Assembly (NCBI GenBank): GCA_023055425.1
Contig: JALGPY010000014.1
Coordinates: forward strand, 684,501-748,500
Direction: 5' to 3'
Source: Linanthus parryae
Taxonomy: Eukaryota > Streptophyta > Magnoliopsida > Ericales > Polemoniaceae
Length of the DNA: 64,000 nucleotides
The translations under genes were made by a program, and so were the position numbers. Positions 51,989-63,719 of this stretch are shown here, piece after piece (position 1 is the first letter of the stretch; each line of letters opens with the position of its first letter). The notes beneath the pieces were generated by a model that saw only the letters and a list, made by a program, of their open reading frames with translations, made no database searches and was not told where the DNA came from.

Positions 51989-54900
51989 TGCTATGATATG
52001 ACCTTGCCAAATTGTAGTAAGCCTGCGACTTTGTTGGTCCATGATTAGTTACAGCAAGGGCAGTTTCAGTCAGTTGCTCAACTAGAAAATGCTGACCAGT
52101 GAAGAAGAAGTGGTTTGCTAAATAATTCAGTGATGTTGCACAGTATGGGTATATCTCAAAAGCCTTCTGCATTTTTTCCATCCCACTCTTAATACCATCA
52201 GCTGCATAGAAGACATAAACTACAGCCATGTAAGAGGTGGTCATAACTCACTTCAATACAGAAACAAATCAGTCATGACGAATCAAAACGAAAAATAACA
52301 AACTTAAGTTCACAGGATGGTTAACGACTTATCAGACTATTTAGAACATCAACCATTCAGTTTTGCTTCAGGTACCTTCTGGTCCTTGAAGTTATATTTG
52401 AAACATTTTTGTCCCCACCATTCTAAAAATTTCAAAAAAGCTCCTTCCATCTAGGGCCATTTGGCACTAGTGTTGGCATCATTTTAGGCCATAAATCAGG
52501 AATCCTAAATTCCTGTCGGTGAAGTCCCCATGCAGACATACTAACCGCTGTAAGATAAATTAATTAGTAAGGACAAATATCACTTTCATGGTCGGCCCTA
52601 CTTGCTCCGGGGCCTAAAGCAAATATAAAAAATTAGGCCCATAGTTGTAATATGTTTATATGATATATTATTACGAATATTTCTATGTGACACCATTTAA
52701 ATAAAAAGGACGTATATATATATATATATATGTTTAAATGTGTACATAGATTTTTTTGCATTTATTTATTATAACCGTTAAAAGGCAACATAAACATATT
52801 TTAAAATTTACATAAAAACTTTTTAAGTCTAGTTATGAGTCTAGTTCCAATAGAAAATAAATTTTGACGGTGCAAAATTCTTTGAAATTCTGAAAAATAC
52901 AAGTTACATATAATGATATACAGATATACTCGAGAATAATTCATTAATTTAATTGAACAATTCCCAAAACAAGATAGAACAGTTTAAAGTTGGTGAACAC
53001 AAAAATAGTTTGGATTACTCTAAAGTAGAATAAAGTAGTAATACCATTTTTTAAAAAAGGGAGTATTAAACTAGGTGCCAAGACAAGGGTAATCTAGTCT
53101 TTTAGTCTTAATGTGTCTCCTGTGTGTATGGAATTCAGACAAGAAAACAGAGGCAAAGAGCTTGATGCCTTCAGCTTTCCTTTATTTAAAAGACAACTAT
53201 GCCCCTTTTAATATACATTCAAACTTGGACTGGGCCTTTGTGTGTGGTGGGCCTAAAGCAGCAGCACCAGCTGCTTTGGGGTTGGGCCGGCTCTGATCAC
53301 TTTAAGTGGCCAGCAGTGTATACCTTTTCTCACTTAAGTACCTTCAATTCAATTTGGCTTTCAAAGTAAACGCACTCCAAATTTCTTTCCTGAAACTGTC
53401 TCTTTCTAATCGTGTTAATATTTCCTCCGAAGCCCCGTGAGTTACATATATACCCTCCATACAGTTACACGCGTACTCCACTTTGACCAGTGTCAAATTT
53501 ACATATCCTTTCAACACTCCATCATATACGATTTCGTAGTAAAACAAAACAGGATGTCCAAGTGATACTTAATTACCTAGAAATAACGTAATGACTAAAG
53601 CAAATTTTCTACCATCAGATTTAGGCCTCAGTCAAATTTAGCCAATCCGCTCGTCTTAAAGCAGAAGAATCCACAGCCATTGCATCACTCTGTCCACCAC
53701 CCTCACTCTCCCACTTTTTCCTAGTCAACATTCGCCATACCCGTTGTCTTTTCTTCTCCACCATTACTAAATTTTTCTTCACAACCACTAATCGTTTCAC
53801 CATAAAACCAATTGAAATAGAGCTTTTTCCAATTTCAAGATCAAAGTTTCAGGGCAATTTGCATTCAGAAGTCAGAACAAAGGAGGCCCTGGGTTCTGTT
53901 ACGAAGATTGAGCATAAAATTTTGATTAAGAAATTGGTCTTATAAATTAACATAAAAAACAGGAGAAACAACTAACTTAAGGAATTTCCAAAAGAAAATA
54001 TTTTGACCATTAGTTTTCTTATACGCTTGTTCAGGTGGAACACTTAAAGTTTATATGAGACGTGCCTTCCATTCTGGAATAACTTCATAGCTAACGAACA
54101 AAGATAGCCACCTCTAGAGAGACATGAAAAGACAAATGGGAGTTTGTGTAAATCGTTTAACTTCAAGAAGAATATGTCAGTTTCCTCTGACTTAAATTGC
54201 AGAGACTTAACCTACATCAAATAACCCTGGGTGAACTATATCAGAATCATTCTCCGCAAACAACCCACAGAAATCATCTCCAATTAAAAATAACAAATCC
54301 AGAACAAAGCCAATCATCAAACTCTTTCATCTGAGAGAACATTACGAGTAAATATTTTCAGAACCAACACCACCGGAAATTTCCAATCCCCCGTCACTCA
54401 ATTCACACCATAGGAGGTCATAATTAAATTTCAATGTGCAAAGCAAATTCACTACACAATCCACAGCTCAGCAAGGATTGTGTTAAGCAAAGTAAACTTG
54501 TGTCTTTAGTGTCCCACCCGCAGAAATCACGGAACATTCGGCGGCTAAGGTAGCACATAGATTTAGCCTTCTACATACCATATACCAATATACATATAGC
54601 TTGAAAAGTTTCGCAGTTAGCATCAGACATCAATATTTTAATATAAACTCTTAAGTTCCACAGCTTAGCTAGGTTCTGTATACATTGGGAAGAACAGAAA
54701 ATACAGTAGAACCTAACATATTAATCAATAAAATAGTGCAAGCATTGGACGTGTTAGTTTAAAACTGAATTTTCAAATAGGAGGCGTTAGTTTCTCTACG
54801 ACTGATCAAATTGGTGTGATCTTTTTACGCCATTGTTCAACTTCCATAGAAACCGACATAAATTGGATGTTCACAAATGTAAGTTTCAAGCACAGACAAA

Positions 54901-57900
54901 CACTCCAAGAGTTAGAAACAAGGGAAACCACCCCATGGATTTTACCTCCGAATAAGATCTATCGGAAAGCCTAATTTCAAAATGGCAGATTGTAATTACA
55001 TGCATCTCCCATAAGGGTAAAGGCTGACAAAATGGATGAACATCTATTCCCTGCACAGAACTCACCTTCATTTGGTTGCAAATCCAAAATTCCAAGTGCC
55101 ACAAGAGCCTCGACATTTTCTGGGTCTAGCTACAGTTAGTTTTTTAGCACGGTATTAGTATAGGCTGAATGAGTTTCTGGTGCAAGCAGTACACATAACA
55201 ACTATCTAATTTTTACTTGCCTGCAAAACACGCTGAAACGCTAGCTTAGCTTTGTCATATTGACCCATCTTGTAGCGACAGAGACCTATGCCGAGTCTCA
55301 CAGCTCCAGGACACTCTGGATAAACTTGCAAGGCCCTCTAGAAGAAATATAAAATCCAACCATAACATTAAACATGGCTCTAAAAGGGAAAATAGACTCA
55401 TATAGCACCAATGAAACATAGGGGGAATTGAAAACCTTGTACAGCTCCAGGGAATCAGAATATCGACCACGGTTAAATTGAACACATGCCTGAAAAATAA
55501 AAAGGCTGGTAAATTGCAATAGGACTCAAGAATTAAACAAGATTAAACTTAATTTTACATGAGGCTGGAAATGAATATAGCCAATGAATTTTCGAATCAC
55601 AAAGGAATGAGTAACAAGTTCAACTTGCATGATTGGACAGTAGAAATATTTGGATGCAAGCACATTAGAAGTGCAAACCCAGAGACAAAAGGTCGTAACA
55701 TGTAAAGCTATTGCAGTTCACATTGGAGGATAGCTTGATAAGAAACGACAGAGTCGAAAAAGAAAAGAAAACATTGGGAAGGTAAGAGATTTCAAAGAAG
55801 AATAACCAAAGAAATACACCAAACAATCAAAAGATGTGAGCATAATTTTCCAAGATACATCAAATCCCTGGAAGGTACACGCATAACATTCCCACCTTCA
55901 AAGCAAATTGAAAACTAAGCCACAAGTCTATAACCAAGACTTTACCACCAATGTACATTTAACATGACGTAAAATGGTACGTGGAAAACCTAACCATCCA
56001 CCATAAAGAATGAGTATAACCCTTTAACTTCATAAGATCCAGACACATCACCATGTACTAAAAATTGTGAAATGGATTTAGCATTAAAATTGCAGATGCA
56101 AACTTGTTTTACCATGCAGCATCGTTTCCTATCAGATTGCACCATTGGCCCATTGGGTTAGGCTACATGGTACAGTAATTCTAGAAAATGTTGTATCTGG
56201 AAATCCAACTAATTCCCTCGAAATTTTCAATAAGCTCACAACAGGTAGCCCTTCTAGTAATAACGACAATGAAATATTTTCTCATATATGAGGATTACGA
56301 AGAACCCTTGACTCCCTTGTTTGATTTAGACTTGCTGATTCTAAAGATGAACCGCATCCTTGATCATCACATGCCAGACCTCACCTAGCTATACCCTATA
56401 GCACCAAACACCATATTTAAAGCCATGTAATAACTCACTGAGGCACCTTGAAATGTTTATGGATTATGTCATATGCCTCTACAGAATATGTGCAAGAATA
56501 TGTGTCTGCAGTGCTCGACTCTTGTATACTGGTACTGCCCTTCGATATTGTAGAACTAAATATTAAGCAACCAGATGAACACCAATCCCAATTGAAATAA
56601 GGATATAACTTTTCATAGCTGTGGTTTTACTAATGAATCGTTTTATGTGAACAAGAAAGCGCTAATCTAACAAAAGTAGTAGATTTATTTTGGAAAGAGA
56701 TATTGGATCTGGAAGAGTGCTGAGTTACGTACCATATGCCACTATAAAGCATTAAGTGCTGAAGGATAGATATAGCTATGCAAAGTCTAATGATCAACCT
56801 GGGAAGGTTTCATGGATAAAGATCAAACCGCATCCCTGACCATCCACCTCATAACGATGCGGCTTATTCAGAAATCATGTAAAAAATCCTATTCAAATTA
56901 TTTTGTATGATTCTTTTGAGGGAGCATTGCAAAAATCATCTTAAGGGTCAGAGAACGTGGGGAACTCACAAGAGATGGTGCGTTTTTACCGAGTTAGTGC
57001 GAGGTGGATCCCAAGAGAAGCAAATGGTCTGAATCATCATTTTGCAGAAAGTGGCGCAGATCTAGAGGTGAGACGTACTTGGGTAGAAAATTAATCTGTC
57101 TGGGCTATGCCCCTTCTATTAGCCGAAAGGTCACCAATTGTAATTTTCAGCCATTATCAATACAATCAAGCATTACCTCAAAAAAAATCAGATTCACTAT
57201 TAAAAATGAAAATTGAAATTTATTCATATTATGGTTTATGGAGCAACTTCAATCTATTTACCTTTCAGTAACAAGAAAGATGTAGGGGAACTTAGTAATT
57301 AGTAGAAGTAGGAAATGAGTAAAAACTAGGAAGTGACAAATGAGGTCAAGCGGTAATGAGTAAACTATGAGTTCGATAACAACATTGAAGAAGTAGGATA
57401 GAGCCAAAAACATAACAGAAATGATGAAACAAAAGAGCGTAAGTGAATTAAGCCTAGGCACCCACCCCTAAAGGCCTTAGGCATGCGAACATAAATGGAT
57501 TACTTTATACCCAATCGCACCCAAGAAGATACACTTGCACATCGATCATGTTGATTGCAGAATAACTGTTCATTCCTGCTGTGTCCAGCCCAGGGTAGAT
57601 ATCATGAAAAGTTTAGCACAACTTCTAGAAAGTCGTCTAGTTGAAAAATGGCCTTGTGGTTGCTAGGACGAAGAATTGTTATTGACTCTCACGACTCCTT
57701 CAAAGCGCGGCTGGAAGAGCTACGATGAAGAATTTAGTCTTCCATAGACCCTGGGGAATTACCCATTTGATTTTTCTACAAGAATCCTGAAGAGACCCTT
57801 GTGAATTGCCCGTTTAATTTTCTACAAGAATCCTTAAGAAAATGGGGGTGCAGTTGCTAGAATGAAGAATCGTAACTGCCTCTCGAGACTCTAGTGAAAT

Positions 57901-59207
57901 GCGGCTGGAATGACTAGTGCGTAGAACTATAATCATCTCTAGACCCTTGTAATTTACCCACTCGATTTTACAACAATAATCCTGAAGAAACTCTTTCAAG
58001 AATCTCTTCACCTAACCATAACATCTTGAGAAAGAAAAGGAAAGACGGAACAATATTAAGCCAGCAGCCCAACACCAAATAAGGGGTGTTTCAATCTGAA
58101 GAGGAAACAATAAGCCAAGTGAACAATATTCACAATGCCTTGGGGTTTTTAGTTATGGGGTGAACGAAAGAGGTCGATGATAATTATAACCCATCATATA
58201 TGGTAATGGTAATGGTGTTATTGGTTTCATACTAATAATTACAATTAGTATGAAAGCTATACCAGGGATGAAGAAAGAATGGAGAAGTAGAAGGTTTTAA
58301 GATATGAAGCTCATGAACTAGCACCTGTGGGTACTAGGCACTCGCACCAAAGAAGATGTCACACACAACAGATGATACACATCACAACAGACTTCGCATA
58401 AGAAAATCCTTGGGAAACCCATTTCAACATTACAACTGGAATATACTGGAATGACTTCAAACTCTTTAGACACTTGTTGCAGCTGTGATTTACCAAAAAC
58501 AAACCATCCCACTCTATTTACTTACAATAATCGTACACTAAAACAAGTTGTGCACAAACCTTCTGCATTAAATGTGCAGTAGAGAAGTTGCAGGGGATTG
58601 CCTCTCTTTTGATGGTGGGAAATCATTTCGGGCCTTCGGGTATTCAATGTAGAAGAGAGCTAAAGAATTGAGGAACTAAACAGTTTGTGAACTCTAGTGG
58701 CCCAATTTACGGGATCGGTGTCCATGGGGGGAAATCAGATGCGACAATTTTGAAAGTTAAACAAAATGGTAAATTTTTTTCATTTTCACATTGCTCTTGG
58801 GTTCTATAGAAACTCGCTATTCCGTTGAAAATTAATCTTGAAAGTCATAGCTCTTTCAAAAGTAGCCTTTCTCCTGGGTGTGTATTGAGGAAAGTGTCAT
58901 CGCATTGCTAACCATTCCTCTTGTTTTGAAATAAGGGGAGTCCATATCACTCATTAGTTCAGTGTTAATTTTCTCATGGCTTCGAGAATTGGATGTTAAA
59001 CTAGAGAGGATCCTGCCTCTAGCTACCAGCTCATGCTTAGTGGACCTAAAATCTTCCAAAGATCAAAAAAGACATTGAGATATAGTTTCCGATGTGCCAT
59101 GAGGCCAACTCGAACCAATAACCCCGACTAGCTTCTGAACATGTACAATGGATAGTGCTAAGATGTTTTCTTATGCTGGCTACTCATGAAGGCAGAGGAG
59201 ATACGAA

Positions 59208-59267
<60 letters not shown>

Positions 59268-62011
59268 GATGTTCCTGATAATTCAGGAAATGAGGGAGGG
59301 CATACAGTTGGACACCAGAGCTAAACTGAGGAAGAGGGTTTGTCTTCTCAAAACTGGAAATAGGACTTCAGAGTTTAGACCACATATATATTTCGACAAA
59401 TAGACGTACAAATGAGAATTTAGTCAGAATCAATACTAAGAAATTGCAATGTAAGTGTTTCCTATCACATTAGTTGGTAAGCTCACTGTTTCTTTCTTTA
59501 TTTTCAAATTATATTGCTTTGAAAACGGGAATATCATGAATGGAAAGGCTTCTCCGTTCCGACCTCTTTCACCTTAAAATTTACAAGATCCGAATATGCC
59601 ATACACAGTTTGTCTAACCTGTCCTAGAAGAGCAGGAACGTTGTCACGATCGCCATCCAATACAATCTTAAATGCAGAAAACGCTTGTTCAACCTCACCC
59701 TTAGCCAATAATAGCTGGCCTGTAAGCAATTAGAGGATTGAGGTCATTATAACACATGCGTCTATGAAATACTTTCTAGAGTTAAATTGTATTATTACAG
59801 TTTCAAACAGACTTTCACACAGCACCCACAAGGAAATGTGGTGCAAGCCTGCAAGTCATTAATAAGTCGGGCTTGTGTATGGTACAATTTGTTGTTAGAG
59901 ACAACATAAAGCAAGAATGAACCAAAATTGAGACACTTGCAGAAGTGAATGAGCCTCTTGAGATGAATACACATGAGATACATTGTTGACTTCTTACAGC
60001 AGTACTGTTGTAACAATACTGTATGATCCATATACGATTCTTTGTCTCGGCTCAAATACTGGCTTAGTTTGGCAAAGATAGATAACTAGATAGATTATTG
60101 AATGAGTGGTTGAGATGAAGTGTATTTGTCTCCCTCTCCTCATCTCAACCACACATTCAATAATCTATCCAATAATCTATCTTTCCCAAACTAGGCTACT
60201 GTACACCTTACTAATCAATAGTCTCAAAATTTAATAGCAACAGATTCATCCATAATCCGTGGTTCCTGTTGTCGTTTGAACATGTAGCATAAGTTTGTCG
60301 TTCAGGTATGAGGGATAAAGGTAAGCATGTGATGTGCTACATGCTAGTAAATGCATCTGTCTTACCAATACAATCTACTGTACTTTTATGGCAAGAGATT
60401 CAAGCAATCAGACAAACTTGTTAGAAAAGATGCTGTTGTGTAGACTTAACTATGTATATATGCACATCCTATACATTCTAGACTGTATTTCGTATGTTCC
60501 CCTTCATAGCACCATTTTACGCCTGTATTTCATTACTGCTTGTATTTTCTCCAGATAAAAACCTTTTACATAGAAAATAGGGATAGGCAACTAGGATTCA
60601 TTCGGATAAACAAATTTACAATTTCCAAAGTGAAGCATACATATCGGATTATAAATCGAAATCGAAATTCCTGTTACACGAACTCATAAACATCAAAATT
60701 GGATACATTATGTGACAATTAAACGTTTTAAGAGCCTTTAATGTAATACCTTCAAGGGGCAAAGAAATCTGAAGCGAATTGACTTATTTAAAGAAGTAAA
60801 ATAAAACTGCTCACCTTTCCCAACCCAAGTAGATGGTTCGTGCACATCAATTCTTGATGCTTTGTTGTAGTATTGTGTCGCCATGATAAAATGATCTTCT
60901 TTTTCCCTTTGCTTTGTCTCAATTTTACCAAGGTAACTATAATAAGCCCCTAAAGCATTTAGGATAGCTATCCGGTCATACTTCACATCAGCATAGTATT
61001 CATCAATTTCTGCGCAAAATGGAGTGTTCTCAGATCATGCATATGACATCTCGTGTACAGTAAATTTGTATAAATGAGTTAGATGATCTTTGAAATCTCG
61101 GATCTACTACAACCGGAGAGTCAATATTTTAATAAATTAGTCAAAACAGTTGTGGAGATGAAACGTACCAGGACTGGACCCTTCTTCCAGAATTTGACGG
61201 AACTGCTCAATTTTACCTTGCTTAAAGTACTCCCTCTGCACCAACACGTGTACAAGATTAAGTTGCGAAACAGGTCAACGATGAATATCTGTATCTTTTC
61301 TTTTCAAATTCCCTAGTAAAGCACCCAAAACTCCAGCCCTAAGATTTAGATTTTCAAAGTGACTTTCCAACTAAAACAATTTCAGGACTGGACCCTCTGC
61401 GCCAACACGTGTACAAGATTAGGTTGCGAACCAGGTCAATGATGAATATATGTATCTTTTCTCATCAAATTCCCTACTAAAAAACAATTAACACCCCCAC
61501 CTAAGATTTAGATTTTACTTTCCAACTAAAACAATTCCAGAACTCAAAAGGACACTATGCTATCAACTAAACTAGGGTTTATTGCTCGAAACATCAAAAT
61601 TGGACTCGAATGCCATTCCAAGAGAATTCAAATATCAATTTGCTGATTGAACCTTCTGATATCCACAATGAAACTAAACCAAGTAAAGAACTATGTATGC
61701 TTTCTTTTCAAATTCCCTAAAACCCTGACCAAGTTTTATACTTTCAGTAAAAGTGCCCTTTCTGAGACTCAAATTGAAGCTATTAAACATCAAAATCAAC
61801 AGAAGATACATCAAACAGTTCAGGATCATTCACATATGAAATCGAGTATCTGCAACAATGAATTTTGTACCGCAATAATGAGCCAGAGATCGAGAGGAGC
61901 TTGCTCGGCCTTGAGGATGTCGAGAATGTCAGCAGCGTCCCTCGGGAGCTGGTCGAGCACGACTCTGACCTCCTCCTCCGAGTTCTGCACCGGAATGTAG
62001 ACGTACGCCAT
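44667..62011 (-). CDS. CTR9: CTR9/VIP6, TPR subunit of the PAF1 complex (24 exons, 1097 aa)
   Basis: Exons 5'-3': 62011-61871, 61235-61169, 61009-60815, 59719-59619, 55489-55436, 55337-55221, 55129-55066, 52201-51987, 51846-51762, 51159-51059, 50965-50873, 50633-50565, 49751-49659, 49512-49258, 49042-48962, 48878-48720, 48415-48320, 47599-47498, 47402-47295, 47207-46983, 46335-46060, 45980-45909, 45287-44961, 44864-44667. It begins MAYVYIPVQNSEEEVRVVLD. Tandem TPR motifs fill residues ~40-800 (e.g. STWVGKGQLLLAKGEVEQAF, YLANHFFFTGQHFLVEQLTE). A Lys/Glu-rich coiled coil follows, then a charged tail ending AAADDEDED. CTR9 scaffolds PAF1C, which travels with RNA polymerase II and supports H3K4 and H3K36 methylation; in Arabidopsis it maintains FLC. 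Intron 6 has a GC donor (CAG|GCAAGTA); the others are GT-AG. An in-frame ATG at 62029 could add six residues; 62011 is chosen by conservation. Confidence 0.96.
45448..45844. mobile_element. Tourist-like (PIF/Harbinger) MITE in CTR9 intron 22
   Basis: Flanked by TTA on both sides (45445-45447 and 45845-45847). The ends GTGCATGTTTGG and, inverted at the right, GGCCCTGTTTGA are of the type common in Tourist-like elements. It is 397 bp, AT-rich, without an ORF, and makes up about two-thirds of the 621-bp intron. Confidence 0.68.
49868..50165. repeat. Duplicated ~80-bp segment in CTR9 intron 12
   Basis: GGAACTTTGGTATT...CACAGCCT-AAAATAAA...CCATATCCTGCC occurs at about 49869 and again at about 50101. 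A run of C (about 49966-49978) lies between the copies. Confidence 0.65.
51931..51985. repeat. Compound (GT)n(GA)n microsatellite at the CTR9 intron 8 donor
   Basis: On the plus strand it reads (GT)n then (GA)n. On the gene's strand the intron therefore begins GT(CT)n(CA)n immediately after ...SYHSK. The donor is GTCTCT rather than GTAAGT. Confidence 0.9.
52587..53295. mobile_element. hAT nonautonomous transposon in CTR9 intron 7
   Basis: Bounded by a perfect 8-bp target duplication ATCACTTT (52579-52586 and 53296-53303). Ends: CATGGTCGGCCC at the left and, inverted at the right, CAGAGCCGGCCC, matching at 9 of 12 positions. Both subterminal regions also contain GGCCTAAAGC/GCTTTAGGCC-type words. 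It is 709 bp, with no ORF of transposase type and an internal (TA)n tract near 52713. It is clearly a nonautonomous hAT superfamily element. Confidence 0.9.
57645..58000. repeat. Tandem ~194-bp repeat in CTR9 intron 4
   Basis: GTTGCTAGGACGAAGAAT...GCGGCTGGAA...CCCATTTGATTTTTCTACAA at about 57660 is repeated in diverged form at about 57851 (GTTGCTAGAATGAAGAAT...GCGGCTGGAA). A short extra partial copy of the CTACAAGAATCCT part lies between. Confidence 0.65.
59212..59261. repeat. (GA)n microsatellite in CTR9 intron 4
   Basis: An uninterrupted GA dinucleotide repeat of about 25 units. Confidence 0.92.
60061..60197. mobile_element. Short palindromic MITE in CTR9 intron 3
   Basis: Arms GGCTTAGTTTGGCAAAGATA and, inverted, AGCCTAGTTTGGGAAAGATA are followed by TTATTGAATG...GGTTGAGATGA, also paired across the centre. 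It is flanked by ACT on both sides. At 137 bp it is nearly a complete hairpin. The GGCYTAGTTTGG end suggests a Tourist/Harbinger relation, though the ACT flank is unusual. Confidence 0.65.
61236..61555. repeat. Tandem duplication of ~160 bp in CTR9 intron 1, including exon 2 borders
   Basis: CAACACGTGTACAAGATTAA...AATTCCCTA...CCTAAGATTTAGATTTT...TTTCCAACTAAAACAATT is present at about 61239-61383 and again at about 61402-61545. The second copy is preceded by AGGACTGGACCCTCTGCGCC (61384-61403). That joins the 3' edge of exon 2 directly to its 5' edge, so the extra exon copy has lost its interior. Confidence 0.72.
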
Positions 62012-62075
62012 TGTCGCCTCCGGCGGCAATTGGAGATCGGAGGACCAGTGACTTGTCTTCTTCCGGCGAAACCTG

Positions 62076-62084
62076 AAACCCTAG
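62076..62084. promoter_or_regulatory. Telo-box in the CTR9 upstream region
   Basis: AAACCCTAG, 65 bp upstream of the CTR9 ATG. This motif is common near the start of plant housekeeping genes. Function is inferred from position only. Confidence 0.35.
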
Positions 62085-62214
62085 CTCTGCGTGAACTGTG
62101 ACGAATACAGAGAAGAAGATGGGGTGGTGTTTACGTCGGAGCTCAATAGAGAGAGCAGAATCGAAGGAGTAATGGCGCTTTGGGTTATATGGTAGTGACT
62201 TCAGCTTTTCGATT

Positions 62215-62600
62215 TGAGATTTGTTCCTGGGCCGACTCTGTTTACTTTGGCCCGTTAATGGCCCGGAACCGGATAACGGGACTTTCCTAGATGACACGTA
62301 TCAGATCGGTGTGGATCGAGGTGAGAGCGGGCCGGTCCGGGCCGTGTCGGAGGGTGGAAACTTACACCCACACGGGCCCGGGCCAAAATTTAAGAAGAAA
62401 GAGAAAATTGGTTATTTTTAGCGGGCCAGGTTGGGTTCCTGGAGGATATGGATCCGTGCGTCCCACGGGCTGGGTGAGGGTGTAGGCTTGTCGTCCCAGG
62501 CTAAGGGGGGAGGGGGTCGTGTGTGGGGCGGGTTTACCCAATTTGGGCGCGGGTTGGGCCATTTTGGCAAGCGGGTCGACCAGGGTGCCACCTTAGATGT
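62215..62600. repeat. GC-rich repeat upstream of CTR9
   Basis: Dense GGCCCGG/CCCGGGCC words, unlike the AT-rich surroundings and like the block at 39640. The right side ends TTTTGGCAAGCGGG...GGTGCCACCTTA, reminiscent of hAT-type TTGCCACCCCTA ends. Boundaries are unclear. Confidence 0.35.
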
Positions 62601-62679
62601 GGATTGAGGTAGAGTTAAGTCTATCTGCGAATTACTATCTCCACAACTTCTTTATTCGCATACATAAATGTTTTAAAAG

Positions 62680-63705
62680 AATGTAAGGCGCGAGAGTAGT
62701 GGTGCCCCAAACTGGACTTTTGGCGATTCATGTACTTTTGGCATAGCAGCAACGTCAACCACCAGCTTTTATGGTAGCATGCTTAAGCCCGTATGAAAAT
62801 TCTAGACCTAGAAGGTGCTCATAGTAACCCACAAGGGTTACTATACATCAGGCATCAAATCTCCAGCATGTCGATGTGGGATGGGATATTACAATCGTCA
62901 CATCTTATACACCTGAAGGTGCTCAAACCACGTATCCCCTTGACTCACGAGTGCGATGACAACCCATACGCAACACAGAGCGGTGATGCTCCCACTAGTT
63001 TGCAATCTATCCACCTCTATATCAATCAATCGAAGCACAACCCGTAATTTAAAGTTCTAGAAGCACATATTGAATCCCATTGAGGTCAGAGCTTTACACT
63101 GATTTATTTCTCACTGTCATGAGTTATGGGCTATGATCAAATTCAAATAGAGGGTTGTGCCATGATTTAAGTCGTGGGAATTGGGTTTGTGTGGTCATAA
63201 TTAGTCGTGAAAAGGTTGTAGACGTGTTTATACCACCGCGATTAATAGATGCTAGGTATCTTGGGGTCAAATTTTAGATGCTCCAATCGTGAGTGGAATA
63301 TAGGAGTGTACGAGTTATTGAATTTGTTGTCTTGTCACTGGAATATGGACCCTCTTCAGCTATAGTATTTGTTGTAAGGTTTTGTCTCAATCCTTGATAT
63401 GTATATTTGTAATGTTGCACATAAACGGGATAGATGTTGGTTCTCACCTCATCCTAGTATTGCGCGACTCATCGTCTGTGGGCCATCCTTGTGCACGACA
63501 TGGTTGACATGCGTGGATTGTTGTGACGTTCATGTCTTATTGGTTTTGACGGTGTATGTATTCTTATGTATGCTAGTATCCTTACGCCAAGTATCGTGTT
63601 GGCATCTGACAACCTTTTTTGATTAAGGGCTAGAGATGGTTGACCTATGCCTTCGTAGGAGCGTGCTTAAGGATTCTCGAAGTGCCGGACGGTGGGCCGT
63701 TACAA
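62680..63705 (+). mobile_element. Probable 5' LTR of a retrotransposon running off the window
   Basis: Candidate ends TGTAAGGCGC (62680) and GGGCCGTTACA (63705) give TGTAA...TTACA inverted termini. Just after the right end comes ACTGGTATCATAG, which resembles the initiator-methionine tRNA primer-binding site (TGGTATCAGAGC). The rest, to 64000, would be the start of the internal region. No protein domain is visible before the window ends, so family and completeness are unknown. Confidence 0.4.
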
Positions 63706-63707
63706 CT

Positions 63708-63719
63708 GGTATCATAGTA
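63708..63719 (+). other. Candidate primer-binding site
   Basis: TGGTATCATAGT agrees with 9 of 12 positions of the usual plant retrotransposon primer-binding site TGGTATCAGAGC and lies 2 bp after the proposed LTR end. Confidence 0.4.

Noticed and set aside
53053..53296. Short plus-strand ORF within CTR9 intron 7
   Set aside because: Lies inside the hAT element and shows no transposase motif.
62221..62562. Several overlapping ORFs in the GC-rich block upstream of CTR9
   Set aside because: They result from low stop-codon frequency in GC-rich repeat DNA. The translations are Gly/Pro/Arg-rich without domains.
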